Positions 34,963-43,070 of a stretch of DNA of 64,000 nucleotides are shown one piece after another (position 1 is the first letter of the stretch; every line of letters starts with the position of its first letter). The stretch is from the NCBI RefSeq assembly GCF_001425265.1, contig NZ_LMEC01000021.1, forward strand, positions 496,001 through 560,000, written 5' to 3'. The stretch comes from Massilia sp. Root418. GTDB lineage: Bacteria; Pseudomonadota; Gammaproteobacteria; Burkholderiales; Burkholderiaceae_D. A model generated the notes under the pieces. It was not told the DNA's origin, did not search any database, and was given only the letters and a program-made list of their open reading frames with translations. Both the position numbers and the translations under genes were made by a program.

Positions 34963-37743
34963 TTATTTGAAGGTGTAGCTCGCGCCAACTTTGAAGTAGC
35001 GGCCGATGGCGCCGGAAGCGTCCATCGGGTTGAAGCTCATGCCGCCGTAGGTCAGCGGATCCAGCGGTGCGATCTTGTCGAACAGGTTGGCGATCGACGC
35101 GGTCAGCTGCAGGTTCTTGCTGAAGTTGTAACGGGTGGACAGGTCCATGGTGGTGAACGAAGCCAGCTTGCAGCCGCCAGGCGCTGCGGTGCCGTCAGCA
35201 AACTTGGAGGCGCACACGTCGCCTTCAAACTTGATGTTCTTCATGCTGTCGCGGTAGTTCACGTTGGACGCGAAGTTCCAGGCGCCGATGTCCCACGAAG
35301 CGGACAGGGTGGCCTTGTTCTTCGGCGTACCGGCGCAGTTCGACGTGTCGCAGTTGCCGTGGGTGCCAGCGAACTGGTACTGCACGGTGTCGGACTCGGC
35401 GCGCAGCCAGGACGAGATATGGGTCAGGTTCAGGCCGATGACAGCCTTGCCCCAGGCGCCCAGGCGCAGGCGCTGTTTGACGTCCAGATCCACGCCGGTG
35501 ACTTCGGTGTAGCTCGAATTGCGGTACGCGCCCGACACCACCAGCAGCGAGCCGGAGTTCGGGATGACCTGGCCGGCGGCATTGCGCAGGTTATTGTCGT
35601 TGCGCACGGCGGTCGGCGACTGCGCCGCTTCAGCGTAGGAAACCGGGTTGATCTCGTTGGAACGCTTGATCTTGAACGCGTCGATGGCAATGCTGTTGCC
35701 TTCGAACGGATCCCATACCATGCCCAGGGTGTAGCCTTTGGATTCTTCAGGCTGCAGGTTCGGGTTGCCGACCTTGATCGAGCTGACGGTGATCGAGCAG
35801 TCGGTCAGGGAAGCGCCGGCTGCCGGCGTGCCGCCAGGGCAGCGGATCGGGTCGCGCACCGGAGCGCTGCCGACGGCCTGGCTCAGGGAGTTCGACTCGG
35901 CCGCGCTAGGCGCGCGGAAGCCTTCGGTGTACGTACCGCGTACCGCGAAGTTCTTGGCCGGGGTCCATTTCGCGCCCAGTTTCGGGGTGGTCGAGTTGAA
36001 CTGGTCGTAGTGGTCGTAACGCAGGGCAGCGGTCAGTTCCACGGTCTTCAGCACCGGCGCCAGTACCTCGGCGTAGACGGCCGACACGTTGTTCTTGCCG
36101 AACGCGGCGGTGTAGCTGGAGTTGATGGAGCCGTCGGCGGTGCCGGACAGCGACGGGTTGCTCAGCGTTTCGCGGCGGTGTTCGCCGCCGATGGCCAGAC
36201 CCATGTTGCCGCCTGGCAGGGCCCACAGTTCACGCGAGGCCTTGAAGTCGGCGATCAGCAGCTTGGTGCTGGAATCGGAGGTGGCGTTGGTCACCAGGGC
36301 CGAGTACAGCGAAGCCGGGTTCTTGCCGGCTTGCGCGCCGATGTAGTAAGGGAACAGCGACGATTTCGGATCGCCCAGCGCAGACTGCAGCGCCTTCATG
36401 TTGAGCATATTGCTCCAGTCCAGGTTCAGCTTGGACTGCGAGAAGGTGAAGCCGGTTTCATAGTCCCAGCCCTTGACGGTGCCTTTCAGGCCAGCCACGA
36501 AGCGGGTGAACTCGTTGGTGTTCTTGCGGGTGCTTGGGCCCACGTCGAAGGCCGAGTAGCGCACGCGTACCGGCACGCCGTACGGGTTCTGCGGGTGGTT
36601 GGCAGCCATCAGGATGGTGTTGCCGTAGTTGATCAGCTGGTTGGCGCCGCCGTTCGCGCCCGGGAACACCACGGTCGACGAGGTCGCCGGCGGGGTCAGG
36701 GTGAAGGCAGTGTCGCGCTCCGAGTAGCCGGCTTCAAAGAAAGCCTGGTGGTCGGCGTTGATCTGGAAGGTGCCGCGCGAGTACAGGTTGATGGACTCGA
36801 TTTCCGGGTTCATCGAGCGGAACTTGTCCTGGTGCCACAGGCAGCCGCCGTTCGGGTCTTGCGGGGTGACGCTGGAGAACTGGTCGCAGCCCGGCAGGGA
36901 GACGTACTGGCCGGTTTTCGGGTTCAGCAGCGCGCCGGTAGGCGACGGCGAGGAAGCGCCGTTGGTGATGTAGCCGCCGGCGTACTGGGTGCCGACGCCA
37001 TAGCCCCATGGGCGGATGTCGCCGTGGCCGATCCAGGCGCGGCTGCCGCGGTCGGAAGCCTGCAGGCCGTCGGTGTGGCTGTATTCGGCGTTGAAGACGA
37101 TGTTGTACTTGTCGTCGTCCAGGTTGCCCTTGCCGGCGGTCAGCGAGACCTTGCCCTGCTTGGCGTCCGAGTAGCGCGAAGCGCCGGTGTCGCCCTTGAT
37201 CTGCAGGCCTTCGAAGTCCTTTTTCAGGATGATGTTGACCACGCCCGCGATGGCGTCCGCGCCGTACAGCGAGGAAGCGCCGTCTTTCAGCACTTCGATG
37301 CGCTCGACGATCTGCATCGGGATGGTGGACAGGTCGGTGAAGCTCTTCTGGCCGTCATCGGCACGCGCGAAAGGCGCCATGCGGCGGCCGTTCAGCAGCA
37401 CCAGGGTGGAGGTCGCGCCCAGGCCGCGCAGCGAGATGCCGGTGGCGCCAGCGGCGAAGCCGGAGCCGAAGCCGGTAGGCAGAGAGCCGGCGCCGTCTGC
37501 GGACAGGGTCTGCAGGTACTCGGCCACGGTGGCCTTGCCCGACTTCATCATGTCGTCGCTGGTCAGGACCTGGATAGGCGACGCGGTTTCCGCGGTCGCG
37601 CGTTTGATGCTCGAGCCCGTGATTTCCACGCGCTGGACGTTAGCGTCTTGTGCAAAAGCCTGTTGGGCCAAGAAGCCCGCCGCCACCACGCTGCCCGAGA
37701 AGATCAGGCGCACCGAGCGGGATAAAACCGTTTCCATCATCAT
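34963..37743 (-). CDS. TonB-dependent receptor, array member 5 (926 aa)
   Basis: The start is the first of three ATGs at 37743, about nine bases after GGGAG; 14 upstream codons in frame are discarded. The signal peptide MMMETVLSRSVRLIFSGSVV ends QQAFAQ. RVEITGSSIKRATAETASPI, the plug (GKATVAEYLQTLSAD, SLRGLGATSTLVLLNGRR, RIEVLKDGASSLYGADAIAG), the loop GTHGNCDTSNCAGTPKNK and the ending FKVGASYTFK make it the sister of the 31769 receptor. It is the first gene of the array and diverges from the ABC importer operon, sharing a 431-bp gap with it. Substrate unknown. Confidence 0.95.
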   Translation of the reverse strand: MMMETVLSRSVRLIFSGSVVAAGFLAQQAFAQDANVQRVEITGSSIKRATAETASPIQVLTSDDMMKSGKATVAEYLQTLSADGAGSLPTGFGSGFAAGATGISLRGLGATSTLVLLNGRRMAPFARADDGQKSFTDLSTIPMQIVERIEVLKDGASSLYGADAIAGVVNIILKKDFEGLQIKGDTGASRYSDAKQGKVSLTAGKGNLDDDKYNIVFNAEYSHTDGLQASDRGSRAWIGHGDIRPWGYGVGTQYAGGYITNGASSPSPTGALLNPKTGQYVSLPGCDQFSSVTPQDPNGGCLWHQDKFRSMNPEIESINLYSRGTFQINADHQAFFEAGYSERDTAFTLTPPATSSTVVFPGANGGANQLINYGNTILMAANHPQNPYGVPVRVRYSAFDVGPSTRKNTNEFTRFVAGLKGTVKGWDYETGFTFSQSKLNLDWSNMLNMKALQSALGDPKSSLFPYYIGAQAGKNPASLYSALVTNATSDSSTKLLIADFKASRELWALPGGNMGLAIGGEHRRETLSNPSLSGTADGSINSSYTAAFGKNNVSAVYAEVLAPVLKTVELTAALRYDHYDQFNSTTPKLGAKWTPAKNFAVRGTYTEGFRAPSAAESNSLSQAVGSAPVRDPIRCPGGTPAAGASLTDCSITVSSIKVGNPNLQPEESKGYTLGMVWDPFEGNSIAIDAFKIKRSNEINPVSYAEAAQSPTAVRNDNNLRNAAGQVIPNSGSLLVVSGAYRNSSYTEVTGVDLDVKQRLRLGAWGKAVIGLNLTHISSWLRAESDTVQYQFAGTHGNCDTSNCAGTPKNKATLSASWDIGAWNFASNVNYRDSMKNIKFEGDVCASKFADGTAAPGGCKLASFTTMDLSTRYNFSKNLQLTASIANLFDKIAPLDPLTYGGMSFNPMDASGAIGRYFKVGASYTFK

Positions 37744-37796
37744 TACAAACAACTCCCAAGAAAAGTATCGTTTGGCGGCACCCAACGCATAGCCAA

Positions 37797-37858
37797 GCTG
37801 AGCCGCATTTTCGCCACTTCGGGGTCAGACCCCGAAAGTGGGCGAAATGCGGCTCAGC
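37797..37858. repeat. 62-bp long palindrome, copy A
   Basis: GCTGAGCCGCATTTTCGCC on the left and GGCGAAATGCGGCTCAGC on the right, with GGGGTCAGACCCC at the centre (CTTCGGGGTCAGACCCCGAA). The same element recurs after rluB at 47138-47198. In RNA it would fold into one near-perfect hairpin. It has no T run. Confidence 0.85.
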
Positions 37859-38174
37859 TCGCTAGACGAATTAGTTGCACACCAACAATTCTCTCCAAAA
37901 ATCACATATTGTTTTCGGAGAGGGATCGCATCAGAACATTGTCAGATAAGAATTGTCAATGAAAAGCGTGCGCTGCGATGTGTGAAAACAACAGTGGATT
38001 TATTTGCTGACAAGTAAGATGTTGCGCTGCGCGCGCTGCTGGCAAGAAGGTGTAACGTTGTTTTCGTGGTGCGGTATGTTGCGGTGCAGCATATATTTTT
38101 CTTGCGCGCCGGGCTGCGGTAAGGATGATGGTGGGGGAGCGGGTGCTCCTATAACTCTAAGGAATACCTGATTA
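37859..38174. other. Upstream region of the ABC importer operon
   Basis: About 315 bp without a supported ORF. AAGGA at about 38162 lies rather far (about 11 bases) from the ATG at 38175. A T/A-rich CATATATTTTTC at about 38088 could be a -10 area. Nothing else could be assigned. Confidence 0.35.
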
Positions 38175-39113
38175 ATGCTTGCCTATATTCTGCGCCGCCT
38201 GTGGCAGATGCTGCCCACCATGCTGGGCGTGGTGCTGCTGGTGTTTATCCTGTTCAACTGGGTGGGCGGCGATCCGGCCTATATCCTGGCCGGCAAGATG
38301 CCCAGCGCAGAGGGCATTGCCAACATCCGCCGCCAGCTCGGCGTGGACCAGCCTTACCACGTCCAGCTCGGCATCTTCCTCAAGCAGATCGTCACCTTCG
38401 ACTTCGGCCAGAGCTGGGCCACCGGCGAGGCCGTGTCCAGCATCATCACCACGCGGCTGGGGCCGTCGCTCACGGTGCTGGTGCCGCTCACCATCCTGGA
38501 AACGCTGATCGGCATCGCGCTGGCGCTGGTGGTCGCCTTCGTGCGCGGTTCCCTGCTGGACCGCGCGGTCATGATCGCCTGCACGGTCGGCATGTCGATT
38601 TCCATCCTGGTCTACATCATCGTGTTCCAGTACGGCCTGGCCTACCAGCTCGGCTGGTTCCCGGTGCAGGGCTGGGGCAACAGCTTCTGGGAGAACCTGC
38701 TGCGTTATTCCACCTTGCCCATCCTGATCGGCCTGGCGGTGACGATCGCGCCCACGCTGCGGCTGTACCGCAGCTTCGTGCTGGACGAGGTCAGCCAGGA
38801 CTATGTGCGCACCGCGCGCGCCAAGGGGCTGGGGGAAGGGCGCGTGATGTGGGTGCACGTGTTGCGCAACGCCGCCATCCCCATCATCACGCACGTGATG
38901 GCCAACCTGCCCGCGCTGCTGATCGGCGCCTTCCTGCTGGAGCGCTTCTTCGGCATCCCGGGCATCGGGCGTGAAGTGATCCTGGCGGTGGAGCGCAGCG
39001 ACTTCCCTGTCATCAAGGCCATTACCGTCTACGTGGCCGCCGCCACCATGGTGTTCAACCTGCTGACCGACCTGCTGTACCAGGCCGTCGATCCGCGGAT
39101 CCAGCTGAAATAA
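38175..39113 (+). CDS. Oligopeptide/dipeptide-type ABC transporter permease (OppB/DppB-like)
   Basis: 312 residues with six predicted membrane segments, the first at LPTMLGVVLLVFILFNWVGG. The family's N-terminal MLAYILRRLW, the GQSWATGEAVSSIITTRLGPSL segment, the EAA loop DYVRTARAKGLGEGRVMWVH and the ending FNLLTDLLYQAVDPRI are typical of the B-type permease of peptide importers. It is the first gene of a three-gene operon; the C-type permease begins 10 bp later. No substrate-binding protein is adjacent, so the ligand (peptide, nickel, opine or similar) cannot be named. Confidence 0.93.
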   Translation: MLAYILRRLWQMLPTMLGVVLLVFILFNWVGGDPAYILAGKMPSAEGIANIRRQLGVDQPYHVQLGIFLKQIVTFDFGQSWATGEAVSSIITTRLGPSLTVLVPLTILETLIGIALALVVAFVRGSLLDRAVMIACTVGMSISILVYIIVFQYGLAYQLGWFPVQGWGNSFWENLLRYSTLPILIGLAVTIAPTLRLYRSFVLDEVSQDYVRTARAKGLGEGRVMWVHVLRNAAIPIITHVMANLPALLIGAFLLERFFGIPGIGREVILAVERSDFPVIKAITVYVAAATMVFNLLTDLLYQAVDPRIQLK

Positions 39114-39123
39114 GGAAGTGCAG

Positions 39124-40164
39124 ATGCAGACCAAGATGCTGACTAAGCACGCCGCCCCCGGATTGTGGACGCTCGCCTGGCGCCGCTTGCGTGCCGACCG
39201 GGTGGCCATGCTGGCCCTGGCTGTCGCCGGCGCTTTCCTGCTGCTGCTGACGCTCTCGGCGAGCGGCCTGATCGTCTCCGACTGGGAAGAAGAAGTCGGA
39301 ATCAACTACGCCCCGCCATCCTTCCTCGCCAGCGAAGCAGGCTCCGTCGGGCGGGTAGGGCGGGTTAGCGCCAGCGTAACCCGCCATGAGCCGCCCCCGC
39401 CCAACGAATTCGACCCCCTCGCCGCCGATCTGGAAGCCCTGCGCGCCGAACTCCCTGCCGCCGCCCTGGCCCCGCCCGAGCGCCGTCCCACGCTGCCCTT
39501 CGGCGCCGACAAATGGGGCCACGATGTCATCAAGAAAACCATCAAGGGCGGCGAAACCTCCATCGTGGTGGGCCTGGTCGCGGCCCTGGTCGCGGTTGGC
39601 CTCGGCACCCTGTTTGGCGCCGTGTCCGGCTTCTACGGCGGCCTGGTGGACGACTTCTTCAACTGGTTCTACAGCATTTTCACCGCCATCCCATCCATCC
39701 TCATGATCCTCACCGTGGCGGCCGTGCTACAGCAAAAAGGCGTGATGACCATCGTACTCATCCTGGGCCTGACCGGCTGGACCGGCCCCTTCCGCCTGAT
39801 CCGCGCCGAGTACATCAAGCACAAGGCGCGCGAATACGTGATGGCGGCCGACGCCATCGGCGCCTCCAGCTGGCGCAAGATGTTCTCGCACATCTTCCCC
39901 AACGTCAGCCACGTGGCGCTGGTGCAGATGTCCATCCTGGTAGTGGGCTTCATCAAGGCCGAAGTCATCCTCAGCTTCCTCGGCTTCGGCGTGCCGGTGG
40001 GCGTGGTCAGCTGGGGTTCCATGCTGAACGAGGCGCAGAACGAACTCATCCTGGGCAAGTGGTGGCAGCTGACGGCGGCCGCCACCGCGATGGCGCTGCT
40101 GGTTACCGCCTTTTCCCTGTTCACCGACGCCCTGCGCGACGCCCTCGACCCCAAGGTGAAGTAA
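39124..40164 (+). CDS. Oligopeptide/dipeptide-type ABC transporter permease (OppC/DppC-like)
   Basis: 346 residues from the ATG at 39124, seven bases after AAGGA; a GTG at 39118 is less well placed. One membrane helix (about 26-47) is followed by a long Pro/Ala-rich periplasmic stretch and then the five-helix transport domain with the EAA loop EYVMAADAIGASSWRKMFSH and a C-terminal DALRDALDPKVK. The periplasmic stretch contains VGRVSASVTR, which is the in-frame translation of a dispersed palindromic repeat (39355-39385), a sign of a repeat insertion into coding DNA. The stop overlaps the ATPase start by one base. Confidence 0.92.
   Translation: MQTKMLTKHAAPGLWTLAWRRLRADRVAMLALAVAGAFLLLLTLSASGLIVSDWEEEVGINYAPPSFLASEAGSVGRVGRVSASVTRHEPPPPNEFDPLAADLEALRAELPAAALAPPERRPTLPFGADKWGHDVIKKTIKGGETSIVVGLVAALVAVGLGTLFGAVSGFYGGLVDDFFNWFYSIFTAIPSILMILTVAAVLQQKGVMTIVLILGLTGWTGPFRLIRAEYIKHKAREYVMAADAIGASSWRKMFSHIFPNVSHVALVQMSILVVGFIKAEVILSFLGFGVPVGVVSWGSMLNEAQNELILGKWWQLTAAATAMALLVTAFSLFTDALRDALDPKVK
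39355..39385. repeat. Palindromic REP-like element, copy 6, inside the permease gene
   Basis: GTAGGGCGGGTTAGCGCC and AGCGTAACCCGCC form the same palindrome as in the intergenic copies. It starts exactly on a codon boundary and is read through in frame, in the region coding for the variable periplasmic segment. Confidence 0.8.
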
Positions 40165-41867
40165 TGGAGAACATGGACCACAGCCCTGATTTGCTTGAAG
40201 TGCGCGACCTGCGCGTACGCTTCCGCATTGACAAGAGCAACACCTTCGAGGCCGTGAAAGGCATCAGCTTTGCCGTGCCGCGCAACAGCACCGTTGCGCT
40301 GGTGGGCGAGTCGGGCAGCGGCAAGTCGGTCAGTTCGCTGGCCGTGATGGGCCTGCTGCCGCCGGACACCACGCTGATCGATCCCGCCGGCAGCATCCTG
40401 TTCCAGGGGCGGGACGTGCTCAAGCTCTCCCTCGCCGAGCGGCGCCGCCTGTGCGGCAAGGACATCTCGATGATCTTCCAGGAACCGATGTCCTCGCTGA
40501 ATCCGGTGTTCACGGTGGGCTACCAGATCGGCGAAGTGCTGCGCCTGCATATGGGCATGGGCAAGCGGGAGGCAAGGGCGCGCACGCTGGCGCTGCTGGA
40601 CGAGGTGGGCATTCCCGACCCGGCGCAAAAGATCGACGCCTATCCCAGCCAGATGTCCGGCGGCCAGCAGCAGCGCGTGATGATCGCCATGGCCATCGCC
40701 TGCGAGCCGCAGCTGCTGATTGCCGACGAACCGACCACCGCGCTGGACGTGACCATCCAGAAGCAGATCATGGAACTGATCGCCAGCCTGCAGAAGAAGC
40801 GCGGCATGTCGGTGCTGTTCATTACCCATGACCTGGCGCTGGTGGGCGAAATCGCCGACCGCGTGATTGTCATGCGCCACGGCGAAGTGCGCGAGAGCGG
40901 TCCCACCCGCCAGATTTTCGGCAGTCCGCAGGACAGCTACACCAGGGCGCTGCTGCACTGCCGCCCGTCGCTGGACGCGCGCCCGTGGCGCCTGCCGGTG
41001 ATCAATGACTACATGGAAGGCAAGGCGGGCGCCGGCGCGGCGTCCCGCCAGCGCGTGCGCGGCAGCGACCCGGACGACGAGCACGTGCTGGTGGTGGACA
41101 AGCTCAGCAAGAGCTTCTACTTCCGCGAAGGCCTGTTCGGCAAGCGCGAATTCCAGGCGGTGAAGAACGTCTCGTTCAAGCTGGCGCGCGGCAAGACGCT
41201 GGGCGTGGTGGGCGAATCCGGTTCCGGCAAGACCACGGTCGGCCTGACCCTGCTGCGCCTGCACCGGGCCACCGGCGGCACCGCCATGTTCGAAGGCAAG
41301 GACCTGATCGCCATGCCGGCCAGCGAATACATGGCTTACAAGCGCCGCATCCAGATCATCTTCCAGAACCCGTACGCTTCGCTCAATCCGCGCTTTACGG
41401 TGGGCCAGATCCTGCTGGAGCCGATGAAGCTGCATAACATCGGCGCAAGCGAGCGCGAGCGTGTGGAAAACGCCTACCGGCTATTGGAAAAAGTGGGCTT
41501 GCCCGCCCATGCTTTCCACCGCTACCCGCACGAATTTTCGGGCGGCCAGCGGCAGCGCATCGCCATCGCGCGCTGCCTGACCATGCAGCCGGAAATCCTG
41601 GTGTGCGACGAGTCGGTCTCGGCGCTGGACGTATCGGTGCAGGCGCAAGTGCTCAACCTGCTGCAGGACTTGCAGGACGAGTTCGGCCTGTCCTACATCT
41701 TCATCTCGCACGATTTGTCGGTGGTGAAATACATTGCCGACCAGGTGCTGGTGATGCACAAGGGGGAGGTGGTGGAGCTGGCCGATTCGGATGCGCTGTA
41801 CCGGAATCCCACCCATCCCTATACCCGCTCGCTGCTTGGGGCGATCCCGCGTCACGATTTCGGATAA
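40164..41867 (+). CDS. Peptide ABC transporter ATPase, two fused ATP-binding domains (DppD-DppF type)
   Basis: 567 residues with two complete ABC domains. Domain 1: Walker A GESGSGKS (48-55), signature SGGQQQR (165-171), Walker B LLIADEP (184-190), His switch FITHD. Domain 2: Walker A GESGSGKT (350-357), signature SGGQRQR, Walker B ILVCDES and FISHD. Each ends with the extension typical of peptide importers (SYTRALLHCRPSL and HPYTRSLLGAIP). Such fusions occur in GsiA and YejF. The ATG at 40164 overlaps the permease stop, so the proteins are translationally coupled. The frame is open further upstream, but that part overlaps the permease in another frame and is not coding. Confidence 0.94.
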   Translation: MENMDHSPDLLEVRDLRVRFRIDKSNTFEAVKGISFAVPRNSTVALVGESGSGKSVSSLAVMGLLPPDTTLIDPAGSILFQGRDVLKLSLAERRRLCGKDISMIFQEPMSSLNPVFTVGYQIGEVLRLHMGMGKREARARTLALLDEVGIPDPAQKIDAYPSQMSGGQQQRVMIAMAIACEPQLLIADEPTTALDVTIQKQIMELIASLQKKRGMSVLFITHDLALVGEIADRVIVMRHGEVRESGPTRQIFGSPQDSYTRALLHCRPSLDARPWRLPVINDYMEGKAGAGAASRQRVRGSDPDDEHVLVVDKLSKSFYFREGLFGKREFQAVKNVSFKLARGKTLGVVGESGSGKTTVGLTLLRLHRATGGTAMFEGKDLIAMPASEYMAYKRRIQIIFQNPYASLNPRFTVGQILLEPMKLHNIGASERERVENAYRLLEKVGLPAHAFHRYPHEFSGGQRQRIAIARCLTMQPEILVCDESVSALDVSVQAQVLNLLQDLQDEFGLSYIFISHDLSVVKYIADQVLVMHKGEVVELADSDALYRNPTHPYTRSLLGAIPRHDFG

Positions 41868-41879
41868 GATAGCACCACC

Positions 41880-42857
41880 ATGGCGAACTTACTCTCATTG
41901 CTGCAGGAATACGGTGTGTTCATCGTGTTTGCGATCGTGCTGATCGAACAGATGGGCTTGCCTATCCCCGCCTTCCCGCTGCTGATCGTTTCCGGCGCCC
42001 TGGCCGCGAACGGCGAGCTGCACTGGGGGGCGGTGCTGGCCGCCGCGCTGCTGGCCTGCTCGGTGAGCGACTTCTTCTGGTTCCGCGCCGGGCGCCGCTA
42101 CGGCAAGCGCATTCTCAAGCTGCTGTGCCGTATTTCGCTGTCGCCGGACTACTGCGTCAGCCAGACCGAAGACAATTTCCGCCGCTGGGGCCCGAAGTCC
42201 CTGCTGGTAGCAAAGTTCATTCCGGGTTTCAACACCATCGCGCCACCGATGTCGGGCGCCATGGGCACGTCCTATCCGCGCTTCCTGGGCTTCAGCGTGC
42301 CGGGCGGGCTGATCTGGTGCGGCACCGGCATCGGCATCGGCGCCTATTTTCACCAGAGCATAGACGACGTGCTGGACATCCTGGCCACCATGGGCAGCAC
42401 TGCGCTGAGCGTGCTGGGCGCCTTGCTGCTGCTGTTCATCCTGTACAAATACGTGGAGCGCAAGCGCTTCCAGCAGGCCGTGCAAATGGAGCGCATCACG
42501 GTGGACGAGCTCAAGCAGCTGCTGGTCGATGGCCACGCGCCGGTGATGGTGGACGCGCGCAGCGTCACCGCGCAGATGCTGGAGCCGGCCGTGCCCGGCG
42601 CGCTGCTGGTCAATGGCGACCCGCTGGGCGTGATCGCCGCGCTGCCGAAGGACCGCCACATCATCGTCTACTGCAGCTGCCCGAACGATGTCACTGCCGC
42701 ACACGTCGCCAAACAGATGCACGCCAAGGGCTACAGCTATGCGCGTCCGCTGCACGGCGGCCTGGACGCCTGGAACAATGCCTTTGCGCACGAGCTGCGC
42801 CGCCCGCGCGAGGGCGAGGCTTCCGCCGAGTCCGCCATCACGGCGTCTCACGGCTGA
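41880..42857 (+). CDS. DedA-family membrane protein fused to a rhodanese domain
   Basis: 325 residues. Residues 1-190 are a DedA (SNARE-associated/VTT) domain: the N-terminal hydrophobic segment, EQMGLPIPAFPLLIVSGALA and the conserved FIPGFNTIAPPMSGAMG. Family members are implicated in lipid-carrier flipping and membrane homeostasis. Residues about 205-305 are a rhodanese-like domain with PVMVDARS and the active-site region IIVYCSCPNDVTA (Cys265 and Cys267) and GGLDAWNN. The combination puts a sulfur-transfer or redox-type domain on the cytoplasmic side (inference). It starts 12 bp after the ABC ATPase and could be in the same transcript; a terminator follows. Confidence 0.92.
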   Translation: MANLLSLLQEYGVFIVFAIVLIEQMGLPIPAFPLLIVSGALAANGELHWGAVLAAALLACSVSDFFWFRAGRRYGKRILKLLCRISLSPDYCVSQTEDNFRRWGPKSLLVAKFIPGFNTIAPPMSGAMGTSYPRFLGFSVPGGLIWCGTGIGIGAYFHQSIDDVLDILATMGSTALSVLGALLLLFILYKYVERKRFQQAVQMERITVDELKQLLVDGHAPVMVDARSVTAQMLEPAVPGALLVNGDPLGVIAALPKDRHIIVYCSCPNDVTAAHVAKQMHAKGYSYARPLHGGLDAWNNAFAHELRRPREGEASAESAITASHG

Positions 42858-42888
42858 CATCGCCACACCCGGCGCCCTGGCGCCGTCT

Positions 42889-42918
42889 AAAAAACCCTGG
42901 TTTCGGCCGGGGTTTTTT
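42889..42918 (+). terminator. Terminator after the DedA-rhodanese gene
   Basis: AAAAAACCCTGG pairs with CCGGGGTTTTTT (one G-T pair) around TTTCGG. Confidence 0.88.
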
Positions 42919-42991
42919 GCTTTGGCGGGGTAGTCATACTACGTTACGTTTATCGCAGAACGTTAGTTTTTGTACTCAACGAATTTGAAAA

Positions 42992-43006
42992 TGTACTAAA
43001 ACTACA
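42992..43006. promoter_or_regulatory. HexR-like operator upstream of glk
   Basis: TGTACTAAAACTACA is an almost perfect inverted repeat and differs from the TGTARTWWWAYTACA-type HexR box at one position. A second TGTACT lies at 42971. The site abuts the putative -35 of glk. HexR is a known regulator of glucose-catabolism genes in proteobacteria; binding here is inference. Confidence 0.45.
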
Positions 43007-43014
43007 AAGAAGGC

Positions 43015-43044
43015 TTGCGCGGCTGCTGGGATTTCCATTAAGCT
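43015..43044 (+). promoter_or_regulatory. Candidate glk promoter
   Basis: TTGCGC (43015-43020), an 18-bp spacer and TAAGCT (43039-43044). The -10 is weak, consistent with a regulated promoter. Confidence 0.4.
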
Positions 43045-43070
43045 AAGGCCTCAACTATTTTTTCGCCATC

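Noticed and set aside
39513..40163. Upstream extension of the ABC ATPase frame
   Set aside because: Overlaps the permease in another frame, is Arg/Gly/His-rich and lacks ABC features; the real start is at 40164.
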